44,641 nucleotides of DNA from Candidatus Agathobaculum merdavium (lineage in GTDB: Bacteria; Bacillota; Clostridia; Oscillospirales; Butyricicoccaceae). Shown in pieces: positions 27,781-37,461 of the stretch. The DNA lies in contig DXDE01000053.1 in the NCBI GenBank assembly GCA_019115615.1, positions 1 to 44,641 of the forward strand, written 5' to 3'. The stretch's first letter is position 1, and every line of letters begins with the position of its first letter. The notes beneath the pieces were generated by a model. It made no database searches and was not told the DNA's origin. It saw only the letters and a list, made by a program, of their open reading frames with translations. The translations under genes and the position numbers were made by a program.

Positions 27781-28311
27781 ATGCTGGTTTTGGTGACAGG
27801 CGGCGCGGCAAGCGGCAAATCCGCGCACGCGGAGCGGCTGCTGTGCGATCGTGCGCCGTCCTCCCGGCTGTATCTGGCGACCATGCAGCCCTTCGGTGCG
27901 GCGGCACAGGCGCGCATTGCGCGGCACCGTGCGCTACGGCAGGGCAAGGGCTTCGAGACGGTCGAGCGGCCGACCAACCTCGCGGGGCTGGCACTCGCGC
28001 AGCATTATGACGGTATTCTGCTCGAGGACTTGGGCAATTTGCTGGCAAATGAGATATTCGCGCCCGAGGGCGCGGGCGACGCGGCGTTCGGCAGCGTTCT
28101 TGCAGGCATCGCGCATCTGCAAGACTGCTGCGAAACGCTGGTCGTGGTGACGGATGAGATCTTTTCCGATGGGTTAGATTACCCGCCCGAAACCGCAAGG
28201 TATATTGCGCATCTTGCGGCACTCAACCGCGCGCTTGCCGCGCGGGCAGAGGCGGTTTATGAGTCGGTCTGCGGTATTTTGCTGCCGCTGAAAGGGGAGG
28301 GAAACGCATGA
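27781..28311 (+). CDS. cobU: adenosylcobinamide kinase/adenosylcobinamide-phosphate guanylyltransferase
   Basis: MLVLVTGGAASGKSAHAERLL (P-loop), YLATMQPFGAAAQARIARHR, GILLEDLGNLLANEIF. Confidence 0.93.
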   Translation: MLVLVTGGAASGKSAHAERLLCDRAPSSRLYLATMQPFGAAAQARIARHRALRQGKGFETVERPTNLAGLALAQHYDGILLEDLGNLLANEIFAPEGAGDAAFGSVLAGIAHLQDCCETLVVVTDEIFSDGLDYPPETARYIAHLAALNRALAARAEAVYESVCGILLPLKGEGNA

Positions 28312-29096
28312 AAAGCGCGTGGAGCGGCCTGCTGGTCGCGTTTTCGCTGTATTCGGCGGTGCCTGTGCCGCAGGTGCAGTGGGAAAAGCGCACGATGCGC
28401 TGGGCGCTCGGCTTTCTGCCGCTCGTTGGCGTGCTGGTCGGCGCGCTCGAATGGCTGTGGTTTGCGTTCTGCACGCATTTTGCTGCGGACGGCTTGTTTT
28501 ACGCAGTCGGCGCGGCGCTCCTTCCGCTTTTTGTGTCGGGCGGCATCCATCTGGACGGCCTGTGCGACACCTGCGACGCGCTCTGTTCCTACGGTGATCG
28601 CGAAAAGCGGCTCGCAATTTTGAAAGACCCGCATGTCGGCGCCTTCGGCCCGATGTGGCTGATCGCCTTTCTGCTGGCGGAAATCGGCTGTTTTGCTGAG
28701 GTTTATGCGCACCCCGCGCTGCTGCCGCTGGCGGTCTGCGGGTTTGCGGCTGCGCGCTGCATGGGTGGCTGCAAGATTGTGCTGACGCCATGCGCCAAGG
28801 ACAGCGGCCTTGCCCGTATCTTTGCGGATAACAGCGATAAAAAAGCGGTTGCCATTATGCTGCTGATGGAACTGGCGATCTATCTGGCTGTCGCCGGGCT
28901 GCTGGTATATGCTGTGCCGCATGGGTTGACAGCGGCCATGATTTGGGCGGTCGCGCTGCTGCTGTGGTACGGCGTGCACGAAAAGCTGACCCGCCGCGTG
29001 TTCGGCGGGGTCACGGGCGACCTTGCGGGCTTTTGCATTTCGGTTTCCGAGGTGTTGTCGCTTGCCTGCGCGGCATTTGGAGGGCTGGTGCTATGA
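28308..29096 (+). CDS. cobS: adenosylcobinamide-GDP ribazoletransferase
   Basis: AFSLYSAVPVPQVQWEKRTMRWALGFLPLVGVLVGALEW, GGIHLDGLCDTCDALCSYGDREKRLAILKDPHVGAFG. Confidence 0.96.
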   Translation: MKSAWSGLLVAFSLYSAVPVPQVQWEKRTMRWALGFLPLVGVLVGALEWLWFAFCTHFAADGLFYAVGAALLPLFVSGGIHLDGLCDTCDALCSYGDREKRLAILKDPHVGAFGPMWLIAFLLAEIGCFAEVYAHPALLPLAVCGFAAARCMGGCKIVLTPCAKDSGLARIFADNSDKKAVAIMLLMELAIYLAVAGLLVYAVPHGLTAAMIWAVALLLWYGVHEKLTRRVFGGVTGDLAGFCISVSEVLSLACAAFGGLVL

Positions 29097-29428
29097 CGGT
29101 ATTATTCATCGGCGGGACACATCAGGGCAAGGCGGCGCTGGCGCGCGCGTTGTATCCCGCGCTGCCGCTTGCCGAAAACCTGCATGCGCGCGTGCGGGAG
29201 GAACTCGCCGCCGGACGCGATCCGATGGCGCTGCTGGATACCATGCGCGGCTGCGCTATCACCTGCGACGAGGTCGGCTGCGGGGTCATCCCGATCGACC
29301 GCGCGGACGAAGCCTATCGAGAAGCGGTTGGACGGCTGTGCTGCGCGATTGCCGCCGAAGCGGATGCGGTCATCCGTGTAACGGCGGGTATCCCGCAATT
29401 CATCAAAGGAGAAAACCCATGTACCTGA
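29093..29428 (+). CDS. short CobU-like protein (111 aa, truncated/degenerate P-loop)
   Basis: N-terminal MTVLFIGGTHQGKAALA; C-terminal ITCDEVGCGVIPIDRADEAYREAVGRLCCAIAAEADAVIRVTAGIP resembles the CobU C-terminal EVGxGIVP...GR...LAAxAD region. ATG 29093 overlaps the cobS stop. Confidence 0.8.
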   Translation: MTVLFIGGTHQGKAALARALYPALPLAENLHARVREELAAGRDPMALLDTMRGCAITCDEVGCGVIPIDRADEAYREAVGRLCCAIAAEADAVIRVTAGIPQFIKGENPCT

Positions 29429-30387
29429 CATGTGCCGTACTGCTCGGTTTTGTGCTTGATGCACTGTTTGGCGATCCCAATACCGGTTTGCATCCGGCGT
29501 GCCTGATCGGGCGGCTCGTGTCGCTCGCCGAAAAAATCCTGCGGCGCGTATTTCCCAAAACCAAGGGCGGCGAGACCGTTGCGGGTGTGCTGCTGTGGCT
29601 TATTGTGTGCGATGCCAGCTTTGCCGTACCGTTTTTTGCGCTGCGCTGGCTGCACGGACGCAATTTCTGGCTGGGTTTTGCGGCGGAAACGCTGCTGTGC
29701 TGGCTGGTGCTGGCCTGCCGCAGCCTTGCCGACGCAGGCAAGGCTGTGCATGCGGCGATTGGAAAATCGCTTGCGGATGGGCGCAAGGCAGTGGCCATGT
29801 ACGTCGGGCGCGACACGGCGGAGCTGGACGAGCCGGGCGTGATCAAAGCGGCGGTCGAGACAGTCGCAGAAAACACGACCGACGGTGTGGTTGCGCCGCT
29901 CATCTTTCTGCTGATTGGCGGCGCACCGCTGGGGCTTTTATATAAGGCGGTCAATACGCTGGATTCGATGGTCGGCTACCACAACGACAAATATGAGTAT
30001 TTCGGCAAGTTTTCCGCGCGGATGGACGATGTGTTCAACTTTGTTCCCGCACGGCTGTCTGCTGTCTGCCTGATCGTGGCGGCGGGCATGCTGGGACTGG
30101 ATAACCGCAATGCGCTGCGTGTATTCCGGCGCGACCGGAACGGACACAAAAGTCCGAACGCCGGTCAGACCGAGTCCGTGTGCGCGGGTGCGCTGCATAT
30201 CCGGCTCGGCGGGGATGCAAGCTATTTTGGAAAAACCATGAAAAAGGCGTCGTTTGGCGACCCAGACCGTGTGGTGCGGCGTACAGATATTTTACAGACC
30301 TGCGATCTGATGCGCATGGCGAGCATGCTCGCGTTTGTGCTGTGCGCTATGCTGCGGCTGATCCTCACTTGGCCGCCGCTCGGCTGA
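29419..30387 (+). CDS. cbiB: adenosylcobinamide-phosphate synthase CbiB
   Basis: LLGFVLDALFGDPNTGLHPACLIGRLVSLAEKILRR, VETVAENTTDGVVAPLIFLLIGGAPLGLLYKAVNTLDSMVGYHNDKYEYFGKFSARMDDVFNFVPARL. ATG 29419. Confidence 0.96.
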   Translation: MYLTCAVLLGFVLDALFGDPNTGLHPACLIGRLVSLAEKILRRVFPKTKGGETVAGVLLWLIVCDASFAVPFFALRWLHGRNFWLGFAAETLLCWLVLACRSLADAGKAVHAAIGKSLADGRKAVAMYVGRDTAELDEPGVIKAAVETVAENTTDGVVAPLIFLLIGGAPLGLLYKAVNTLDSMVGYHNDKYEYFGKFSARMDDVFNFVPARLSAVCLIVAAGMLGLDNRNALRVFRRDRNGHKSPNAGQTESVCAGALHIRLGGDASYFGKTMKKASFGDPDRVVRRTDILQTCDLMRMASMLAFVLCAMLRLILTWPPLG

Positions 30388-30404
30388 CGGAAAGGAGAAC
30401 CCCC

Positions 30405-31460
30405 ATGCCCGAATATGTACACGGCGGCGATGTGTATTCTTATCAAACGCGCTTTGGCGCGCCGCCGGTCGATCTGTCGGCCAATATCAACCCTTATGGT
30501 ATCCCGGCGCGCGTCAAACAGGCGATACACGCGGCGGTTGAGGACTGCACGCAGTACCCTGACCCGTTCTGCCGCGCGGCGCGTGCGGCGATTGCACAGG
30601 CGGAGGGCGTCGATCCTGACCGCATCTACTGCGGCAGCGGCGCGGCCGATGTGCTCGACAGGCTAGTGGCCGTGCTGCACTCCAAAACCGCTCTGCTGCT
30701 TGCGCCGACCTTCGCGGAGTACGAGCGCACGCTTGCGGGAGCGGACTTGCGCTTTCACATGCTACGCGCGGACGAGGGCTTTGCCGTCACCGAACGGTTT
30801 TTAGATGATATCACACCCGGTTTGGACGTGGTTTACCTGTGCAGTCCCAACAACCCGACCGGACGCATGATCGACCATGCGCTGCTGCGGCAGATTGCCG
30901 TGCGGTGCGCAGGGGTCGGCGCGCGGCTGGTGCTCGACGAGTGCTTTCTCGACTTTGTGCAGGGTGGCGAGACGATGGCGGCGCAGCTGGACGAATTTCC
31001 GTCGCTTGTGCTGCTGCGGGCGTATACCAAAATGTATGCCGTGCCGGGGGTGCGCTTTGGCTGGTGCATGACCGCGGACACGGCACTGATCGAGGAATTG
31101 TACCGCGCAGGGCAGCCGTGGAACGTGTCGGTCATTGCGCAGGCGTGCGCGATCGCGTGCGCAGGCGAGCGGGAGTACGCCGCGCAGAGCGCACAGCGTA
31201 TTGCAGCCGAGCGGGCGTATCTGCAGGAACAGCTCACCGCGCGTGGGCTGTGGGTCTGTCCGGGCGAAGCGAATTTCCTGCTGTTCCGCACGGACGATGG
31301 GGATTTGGCTGAAAAACTCGCGCGACGCGGTATTCTGGTGCGTGACTGCGCGAATTATCGCGGTCTTGCGCGCGGGTATTACCGCACGGCAGTCAAGACG
31401 AGAAAAGAAAGCGATGCGCTGCTCGCAGCGCTCGATGAAATCCAAAAGGAGGAAAGCTGA
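30405..31460 (+). CDS. cobD: threonine-phosphate decarboxylase (CobD-type PLP aminotransferase fold)
   Basis: MPEYVHGGDVYSYQTRFGAPPVDLSANINPYGIPARV, LCSPNNPTGRMID, LVLDECFLDFV, RAYTKMYAVPGVRFGW. ATG 30405 with SD AAAGGAG. Confidence 0.93.
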   Translation: MPEYVHGGDVYSYQTRFGAPPVDLSANINPYGIPARVKQAIHAAVEDCTQYPDPFCRAARAAIAQAEGVDPDRIYCGSGAADVLDRLVAVLHSKTALLLAPTFAEYERTLAGADLRFHMLRADEGFAVTERFLDDITPGLDVVYLCSPNNPTGRMIDHALLRQIAVRCAGVGARLVLDECFLDFVQGGETMAAQLDEFPSLVLLRAYTKMYAVPGVRFGWCMTADTALIEELYRAGQPWNVSVIAQACAIACAGEREYAAQSAQRIAAERAYLQEQLTARGLWVCPGEANFLLFRTDDGDLAEKLARRGILVRDCANYRGLARGYYRTAVKTRKESDALLAALDEIQKEES

Positions 31461-32962
31461 TGGCGCGGTGCATTATGGTGCAGGGCACCTGCTCGAACGC
31501 GGGCAAAAGTTTGATTTGCGCGGCGCTGTGCCGCATTTTCCGGCAGGACGGTTGGCGTGTGGCGCCGTTTAAGGCGCAGAACATGGCACTGAACTCTTAT
31601 ATCACAGCGGACGGCGGCGAGATGGGGCGCGCGCAGGTCGTGCAGGCCGAGGCGGCGGGTATTGCGCCTGATGTGCGGATGAACCCGATTTTGCTCAAGC
31701 CGACGAGCGACATCGGTTCGCAGGTGATCGTCATGGGGCAGGCGCGCGGCAACCGCACTGCCCGCGATTATTGGGGCGATAAAAAGGCGCTCATCCCGGT
31801 TGTAAAAGACGCGTACGACAGCCTTGCCGCCGAGTATGATATCATCGTGATCGAAGGCGCGGGCAGTCCGGCGGAGATCAACCTCAAACAGGACGATATC
31901 GTCAATATGGGGCTGGCAAAGCTGGTGGATGCACCCGTGCTGCTGGTCGGTGATATCGATCGGGGCGGCGTATTTGCGTCGCTGTACGGCACGGTCAAAC
32001 TGCTCGACGAGGACGAGCAGACGCGTATCCGGGCGCTTATTATCAACAAGTTCCGCGGCGACGTGGAGATTCTGCGTCCCGGTTTGGCGCAGCTCGAGGA
32101 ACTGACCGGCAAGCCGGTTGCGGGCGTCGTACCATACGGGCATTTCGACATCGACGACGAGGACAGCCTGTCCGAGCGGCTGGATGCAGACGCGCACGGT
32201 GCGGTGGTGCGTATCGCAGTCGTGCGGCTGCCGCGGCTGAGTAACTTCACGGATTTCGCGGCGCTCGAAAGAATGCCCGGCGTCGGCGTTGCTTACGCGG
32301 ACAAGCCTGACCAGCTGGAAGGGGCGGATATGATTATCGTGCCCGGTACGAAGGCGACGCTTGCCGATCTCAAATGGCTGCGCGAGAGCGGCATGGAGGC
32401 AAAAATTCTCAAACAGCACGCGGCGGGTACGCCCGTGTTTGGCATCTGCGGTGGATTTCAGATGCTGGGGCGCACGGTGTCCGACCCGGAGAACACCGAG
32501 GGCGGCGGCAGCCTGCGCGGCCTTGGACTGCTGCCTGTGGATACAGTATTCCACCCGAAGAAGATGACCACGCAGGCACGCGGCACGGTGGGAAGTCTGG
32601 CCGGCGTGTTTGCGAAGCTGTCCGGCACGGCGGTGGAAGGATACGAGATTCACATGGGCGATACCGCACGCGCCGCAGACGCGCAGCCATTTTGCACGCT
32701 CATCCGCGCGGACGGCACAGAGGTTTTGGACGGCTGTCAGGCGGAAAACACCTATGGTACCTATCTGCACGGCGTGTTCGATGCGCCGGGCATCGCGCTG
32801 GGGCTTGAGCAGGCGCTTGCCGCGCGCAAAGGCATGACGTTGGACGATGCGGTACTGGACACCGCGCAGATCAAAGAACGGGAATATGACCGCCTCGCGG
32901 ACACCGTTCGGCAGTCACTCGATATGGAACTGATTTATCGGATTTTGGAGGGAAAGGCATGA
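31460..32962 (+). CDS. cbiP: cobyric acid synthase CbiP
   Basis: MVQGTCSNAGKSLICAALCRIFRQDGWRVAPFKAQNMALNSYITADGGEMGRAQVVQAEAA, GICGGFQMLGRTVSDPE. Confidence 0.97.
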   Translation: MARCIMVQGTCSNAGKSLICAALCRIFRQDGWRVAPFKAQNMALNSYITADGGEMGRAQVVQAEAAGIAPDVRMNPILLKPTSDIGSQVIVMGQARGNRTARDYWGDKKALIPVVKDAYDSLAAEYDIIVIEGAGSPAEINLKQDDIVNMGLAKLVDAPVLLVGDIDRGGVFASLYGTVKLLDEDEQTRIRALIINKFRGDVEILRPGLAQLEELTGKPVAGVVPYGHFDIDDEDSLSERLDADAHGAVVRIAVVRLPRLSNFTDFAALERMPGVGVAYADKPDQLEGADMIIVPGTKATLADLKWLRESGMEAKILKQHAAGTPVFGICGGFQMLGRTVSDPENTEGGGSLRGLGLLPVDTVFHPKKMTTQARGTVGSLAGVFAKLSGTAVEGYEIHMGDTARAADAQPFCTLIRADGTEVLDGCQAENTYGTYLHGVFDAPGIALGLEQALAARKGMTLDDAVLDTAQIKEREYDRLADTVRQSLDMELIYRILEGKA

Positions 32963-33489
32963 AAAACAAGGCTTGTGTACACCTGTATTGCGGAGACGGC
33001 AAGGGCAAAACGACCGCAGCGGTTGGCTTGGCGGTGCGCTTTGCCGGGCATGGCGGACAGGTCGTGTTCGCGCAGTTTTTGAAGGACGGCACCTCGGGCG
33101 AGTGCTGGTCGCTGAGCAAACTGGATAACGTCACGCTGCTCGCAGCCAATCCGGTGCGCAAATTTTCCTTCCAGATGAACGAGGAAGAGAAAACGCAAAC
33201 AGCGGACGCAATACAGCGCACCTTTGCTGCCGCGACAGACTTTGCCGTGCGTGAGGGTGCGGGGCTGCTGATTCTGGATGAAGCATGCGGCGCGATCTCC
33301 TGCGGTTTTCTGGATGAACAGGCTTTGCTGGACTTTTTGGACAGCCGCCCGGACACGCTCGAGGTCGTGCTGACTGGCCGCGACCCGTCCGAGGCCCTTC
33401 AGTCGCGCGCGGATTATATCACGGAGCTGGTCAAGCGCCGCCATCCTTATGAAAAAGGCGTGGCCGCGCGGGAGGGAATCGAATGGTAA
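32959..33489 (+). CDS. cob(I)yrinic acid a,c-diamide adenosyltransferase (CobA/CobO/BtuR type)
   Basis: VHLYCGDGKGKTTAAVGLAVRFAGHGGQVVFAQFLKDGTSGE, LLILDEACGAISCGFLDEQALLDFLDSRPDTLEVVLTGRDPSEAL. Confidence 0.94.
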   Translation: MKNKACVHLYCGDGKGKTTAAVGLAVRFAGHGGQVVFAQFLKDGTSGECWSLSKLDNVTLLAANPVRKFSFQMNEEEKTQTADAIQRTFAAATDFAVREGAGLLILDEACGAISCGFLDEQALLDFLDSRPDTLEVVLTGRDPSEALQSRADYITELVKRRHPYEKGVAAREGIEW

Positions 33490-34121
33490 ATGGAAAAATG
33501 CCGCCGGCTGAGATTGAAAAGCGCAGCTTTGAGATTATCACCGCCGAACTTGGAGATCGCACGTTCCCGGCCGGCGTGGCTGAGGTAGTCAAGCGCGTCA
33601 TCCATACGACGGCGGATTTTGACTACGCGGAAAACCTGTGCTTTTCGGAAAACGCTGTCGAGCGGGCAAAGGCTGCGCTCGAAGCGGGCGCGACCATTGT
33701 CACCGACACCAATATGGCGCTGTCCGGCATCAGCAAGGGAACGCTTGCACAGCTTGGCGGGCGGGCGGTCTGTCTGATGGCGGATGCGGATGTTGCGCGC
33801 GAGGCCAAGGCGCGCGGCGTGACACGCGCGACGGTGTCGATGGAGCACGCAGCGAAGCTTGAAGGGCCGCTGATTTTCGCGATCGGCAACGCACCGACCG
33901 CGCTCATCCGTCTGCATGAACTGATCGGGGAGGGCGAAGTGCAGCCCGCACTCGTCATTGGTGTGCCGGTCGGGTTTGTCAATGTGGTCGAGGCGAAAGA
34001 ATTGTTTATCGGCGGGGATACGCCGTATATCATCGCGCGTGGACGCAAGGGCGGCTCGAATGTCGCTGCTGCGATCGTCAACGCGCTGCTGTATCAACTG
34101 GTCAAACGGGAGGGGTTCTGA
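33483..34121 (+). CDS. cbiC: cobalt-precorrin-8 methylmutase CbiC
   Basis: IEKRSFEIITAEL, VKRVIHTTADFDYAENLCFS, GATIVTDTNMALSGISKG, VIGVPVGFVNVVEAKE. Confidence 0.96.
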   Translation: MVNGKMPPAEIEKRSFEIITAELGDRTFPAGVAEVVKRVIHTTADFDYAENLCFSENAVERAKAALEAGATIVTDTNMALSGISKGTLAQLGGRAVCLMADADVAREAKARGVTRATVSMEHAAKLEGPLIFAIGNAPTALIRLHELIGEGEVQPALVIGVPVGFVNVVEAKELFIGGDTPYIIARGRKGGSNVAAAIVNALLYQLVKREGF

Positions 34122-34123
34122 TA

Positions 34124-34902
34124 TGGGTAAAAAAGCGCTGATGGTGGTCAGCTTCGGCACTTCTGTTCCGCAGGCGCGGCGCGCGATCGAGCAGGTCGAA
34201 GCGCAGCTGCGCGCGGCGTTCCCCGACCACGATTTCTACCGCGCGTTTACCTCCGGCATGGTCGCGCGCAAGATCGAGCGCGAGGAGGGCGTGCGCATCC
34301 CTGCACCGGCGGAACTGCTGGAGCAGCTTGCGGCCGACGACTATGACGAGGTACGCTGCCAGAGCCTGCATATCATCTTCGGGCAGGAATACGAAAAGCT
34401 GCTCGCACAGCTCGCATCTTTCCGCGACCGGTTCGCGCGCCTGCTGGTCGGCCAGCCACTTTTGTGGGACACGGCGGACTACCTGCGTCTGACGCGCGCG
34501 CTGCTGGCCGAGATGCCGCGGCTGGCCGAGGACGAGGCCTTCCTGTTCATGGGGCACGGCACCGAGCATCCGGCGAATGCCGCCTATGCGCTGGTCGAGA
34601 ACTGCTTCCGCTATCACCGCGCCGAGCGGGTGTATGTCGGCACGGTCGAAGGCTTTCCGCATCTGGACTACGCGCTCGCGCGGCTGGACGCACACGAGGT
34701 CACGCGCGTGCACCTCGCCCCGCTTATGCTGGTGGCGGGTGACCACGCGATCAACGACCTTGCGGGCGATCAGGACGACAGCTGGAAGAGCCGTCTGGAA
34801 AGCGAGGGCTACACGGTCGAAACCCATCTGCGCGGACTGGGCGAGTTTGCTGCGGTGGGCGATATCTTTGTCGATCACTGTCGTGCCGCGCAGGCGGTGT
34901 GA
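34124..34902 (+). CDS. cbiK: sirohydrochlorin cobaltochelatase CbiK
   Basis: KKALMVVSFGTSVPQARRAIEQVEAQLRAAFPDHDFYRAFTSGMVARKI, EAFLFMGHGTEHPANAAYAL, HLAPLMLVAGDHAINDLAGDQDDSWKSRLE. Confidence 0.96.
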
Positions 34903-34921
34903 CCGAAAAACAATAATCATG

Positions 34922-34952
34922 CGCCGGGCTCTGCGGAGGGTCCGGCGTTTTT
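34922..34952 (+). terminator. rho-independent terminator of the cobalamin operon
   Basis: CGCCGGGCTCT-GCGG-AGGGTCCGGCG, 11 pairs including G-U, followed by TTTTTC. Confidence 0.9.
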
Positions 34953-35052
34953 CATGCGAAAAAATGCAAAAAGGCTATTCCCGCTCTTATTTTCCGGCAA
35001 AGCCCGCAAATTCTTTGGGATATACTGGGAAAACAAGGGAGGCCGGACAAAT

Positions 35053-37398
35053 ATGGACAAGCAAAAGACAAGGCGGGCTGCGCCGCTTTTCGTCGGCCGC
35101 GCTGCAGCCCTGCTGGCGCGGCTATGGAAGGAAGAAAATCTGCGCACGCTGACGACCGGCGTGCAGCGGTTTTTACTCTGCGCTGTGCTCGCGCGTGGTA
35201 CGGTACTGGGCGGTTATACGCCATTCGGGCTGGCGATGGCAGCGGCGCTCATGGCGCGCGGCGCAGGGTTGAGTGCGGTCGGCGGCGTGGTCTGCGGGCT
35301 GATGCTGCTGGACGACGGACTGAAAAGCGGCGTGTACATGGCGGCGGTGCTGCTCGTGCTGTGTGTGATGAGCGTGTGCGCGGGGCTGCGTATCGTGAGC
35401 AAGGCATGGTTTGCGCCTGTGGTTGCGGCGCTGGCGGGCACGGCCTGCACCTTTGTCTTTCTGCCGGTAGGTGCGGCGCTGGACATGGGGGCACTGGTGC
35501 CGTTTATTGGCGTGCAGCTGCTGACGCTCGGCGCCTGCCGGGTGTACGGCGCGGCGCTTGCCCCACCGCGCGATGAAAACGACTGGCGGCGTCCGGTGAC
35601 GCTGCTGTTCCTGATCGCGACCGTGCTGTTGTCGCTGAGCGACCTGTGCCCGCTCGGGCTGCTCTCGCCTGCGCGGGCGATCGCGCTGCTGCTGACGCTC
35701 GCGGCCGCCTACCTTGGCGGTGCGGCGCCCGGTGCGGCAGCGGGCGTTGCGCTGGGCGCGGCGATGGATATAGCAGCCGGGCAGGGGGCGCTGTTTACCT
35801 GCTGCTACGGCCTGTGCGCGCTCGTTGCCGGCCTGTTCCGCGACAGCGGGCGGATATGGTTTGCGGTGTGCGCGCTGGGGGCAGGACTATGTGCCGCGAT
35901 GCTGGGCGTTGACCACCCGCTGTTCGTGCCGATGGTGCTCGAGCTGGTGTGCGCGGCAGCGGCGTTTCTGGCGCTGCCAACGGTCGTGTGGGATGCGGTG
36001 CGGCACAGTCTGTTGCCTGATACGCTGTTGGGCGAGGCCGCGCACCGGACGGTGCGGCAGGCCGCAGGCAAATGTGCCACCGAGGCCGCGCAGGCGTTTT
36101 ATGAGCTGTATCTCGCGATGCTGAACGGCATCAGCGAGGGCAAGGCCGCGGGCGACGATAATGTGCGTGTTGTGTTCGACCGCGCGAGCGACCGCGTGTG
36201 CAAAAACTGCGTGCTGTGCTCGCAGTGCTGGCAGCGCGATTACATCACGACGCTCGCCGCGCTCAACGACGTGACGCAGCCGATGCTCCAGCGCGGGCGC
36301 GCCGAACTTTCGGATTTCCCCTACCACTTCGCCTCGCGCTGCGTACATCTGCCCGAGCTGATGCGCGCGATCAACAGCGCGTTGTTTGCGCTGCGCGAGC
36401 GCCAAAGCCTTCGGCGGCAGCAGGCAGAAAACCAGAGCCTGCTTGCGCGCCAATATGCGGGCATTACGGATATTCTTCGTCAATTGGGCGCGGAGGCGAC
36501 GCAGGATGTGACCGCACAGCCCATGATGGAGCGCCAGATCAAGCGGTACGCGGCGGCGTTCGGCTGGATCGACCGCGTTTGTGCGGTGCGCGACGCGCAG
36601 GGACGGCTGGCGGTCGAGCTGTGGGGCGAGGGCATTGCGGATGTGCTGCGGCAGGGCGAGGGCTTTTCTGCGGGTCTCAGTGCGCTGCTGGGCGTGACGC
36701 TGACCGTGCCCAAACGGGTGGAGGATGATACCGGCGCGCATCTGGAGATGCGTGAGCGCGCGCCATTCCGGGCGATCGTCGGTATTGGACGGCAGCAGAA
36801 GGAGGGCACTTCGGTTTCGGGCGACAGCGGCTGTTACTTCCTGACCGACGCGGGGGTGGCCTGTCTGCTGCTCGCTGACGGTATGGGTACAGGCGCGGCT
36901 GCCGCGCAGGACAGCCGTACGCTGGTCACCTCGCTCGAGCGGTTTTTGCGCGCGGGTATCCCGATCGCGGATGCACTCAAAGCGGTTTCGCCTGCGCTGC
37001 GGCTGCGGGCGGACGGCACGCGGTTTACCACGCTCGACGCGCTGACGCTCGACCTGTTTACCGGTCGGGCGGAGAGCCTGAAATGCGGTGCGGCGCCGTC
37101 CTACCTGCGCATGGGCGGGCAGTGGAGCGTGCTGACCGGCAAGGCGCTGCCCATCGGGCTGGCGGACGAGGACGCGCTCGGCGAGCCGGTGCCGCTGCGG
37201 CTGGGACATGGCGATCTGTGCATTTTGCTGTCCGACGGTATCTCGGATGGCATGGATGACGGCTGGGTGCGCGAACTTCTGGTCGCCCACGCGAACGAAA
37301 GCCCCAAGGAGCTCGCTATGCTGCTGGTCAATGGCGCGGCTGGACGCGGCCACGATGATGACCGCACTGCGCTTGTGCTGCGGCTGGAAAAACGATGA
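35053..37398 (+). CDS. spoIIE: stage II sporulation protein E (PP2C-type phosphatase)
   Basis: Long hydrophobic N-terminus, central region with VCKNCVLCSQCWQRDY, C-terminal PP2C motifs LLLADGMGTGAAAAQDSRTLVTSLERFLRAGI and LLSDGISDGMDD. Likely ATG 35053 with SD AGGGAGG. Confidence 0.92.
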   Translation: MDKQKTRRAAPLFVGRAAALLARLWKEENLRTLTTGVQRFLLCAVLARGTVLGGYTPFGLAMAAALMARGAGLSAVGGVVCGLMLLDDGLKSGVYMAAVLLVLCVMSVCAGLRIVSKAWFAPVVAALAGTACTFVFLPVGAALDMGALVPFIGVQLLTLGACRVYGAALAPPRDENDWRRPVTLLFLIATVLLSLSDLCPLGLLSPARAIALLLTLAAAYLGGAAPGAAAGVALGAAMDIAAGQGALFTCCYGLCALVAGLFRDSGRIWFAVCALGAGLCAAMLGVDHPLFVPMVLELVCAAAAFLALPTVVWDAVRHSLLPDTLLGEAAHRTVRQAAGKCATEAAQAFYELYLAMLNGISEGKAAGDDNVRVVFDRASDRVCKNCVLCSQCWQRDYITTLAALNDVTQPMLQRGRAELSDFPYHFASRCVHLPELMRAINSALFALRERQSLRRQQAENQSLLARQYAGITDILRQLGAEATQDVTAQPMMERQIKRYAAAFGWIDRVCAVRDAQGRLAVELWGEGIADVLRQGEGFSAGLSALLGVTLTVPKRVEDDTGAHLEMRERAPFRAIVGIGRQQKEGTSVSGDSGCYFLTDAGVACLLLADGMGTGAAAAQDSRTLVTSLERFLRAGIPIADALKAVSPALRLRADGTRFTTLDALTLDLFTGRAESLKCGAAPSYLRMGGQWSVLTGKALPIGLADEDALGEPVPLRLGHGDLCILLSDGISDGMDDGWVRELLVAHANESPKELAMLLVNGAAGRGHDDDRTALVLRLEKR

Positions 37399-37413
37399 AC
37401 ACGCGGAAGGGTT

Positions 37414-37459
37414 AAATCCCTCCCTTTTGGGCAATACTTGCTGCAAAGGGAGGGATTTT
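37414..37459 (+). terminator. terminator-like perfect 14-bp hairpin overlapping the SD of the next gene
   Basis: AAATCCCTCCCTTT (37414-37427) / AAAGGGAGGGATTT (37445-37458), followed by TTCC. Confidence 0.75.
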
Positions 37460-37461
37460 CC

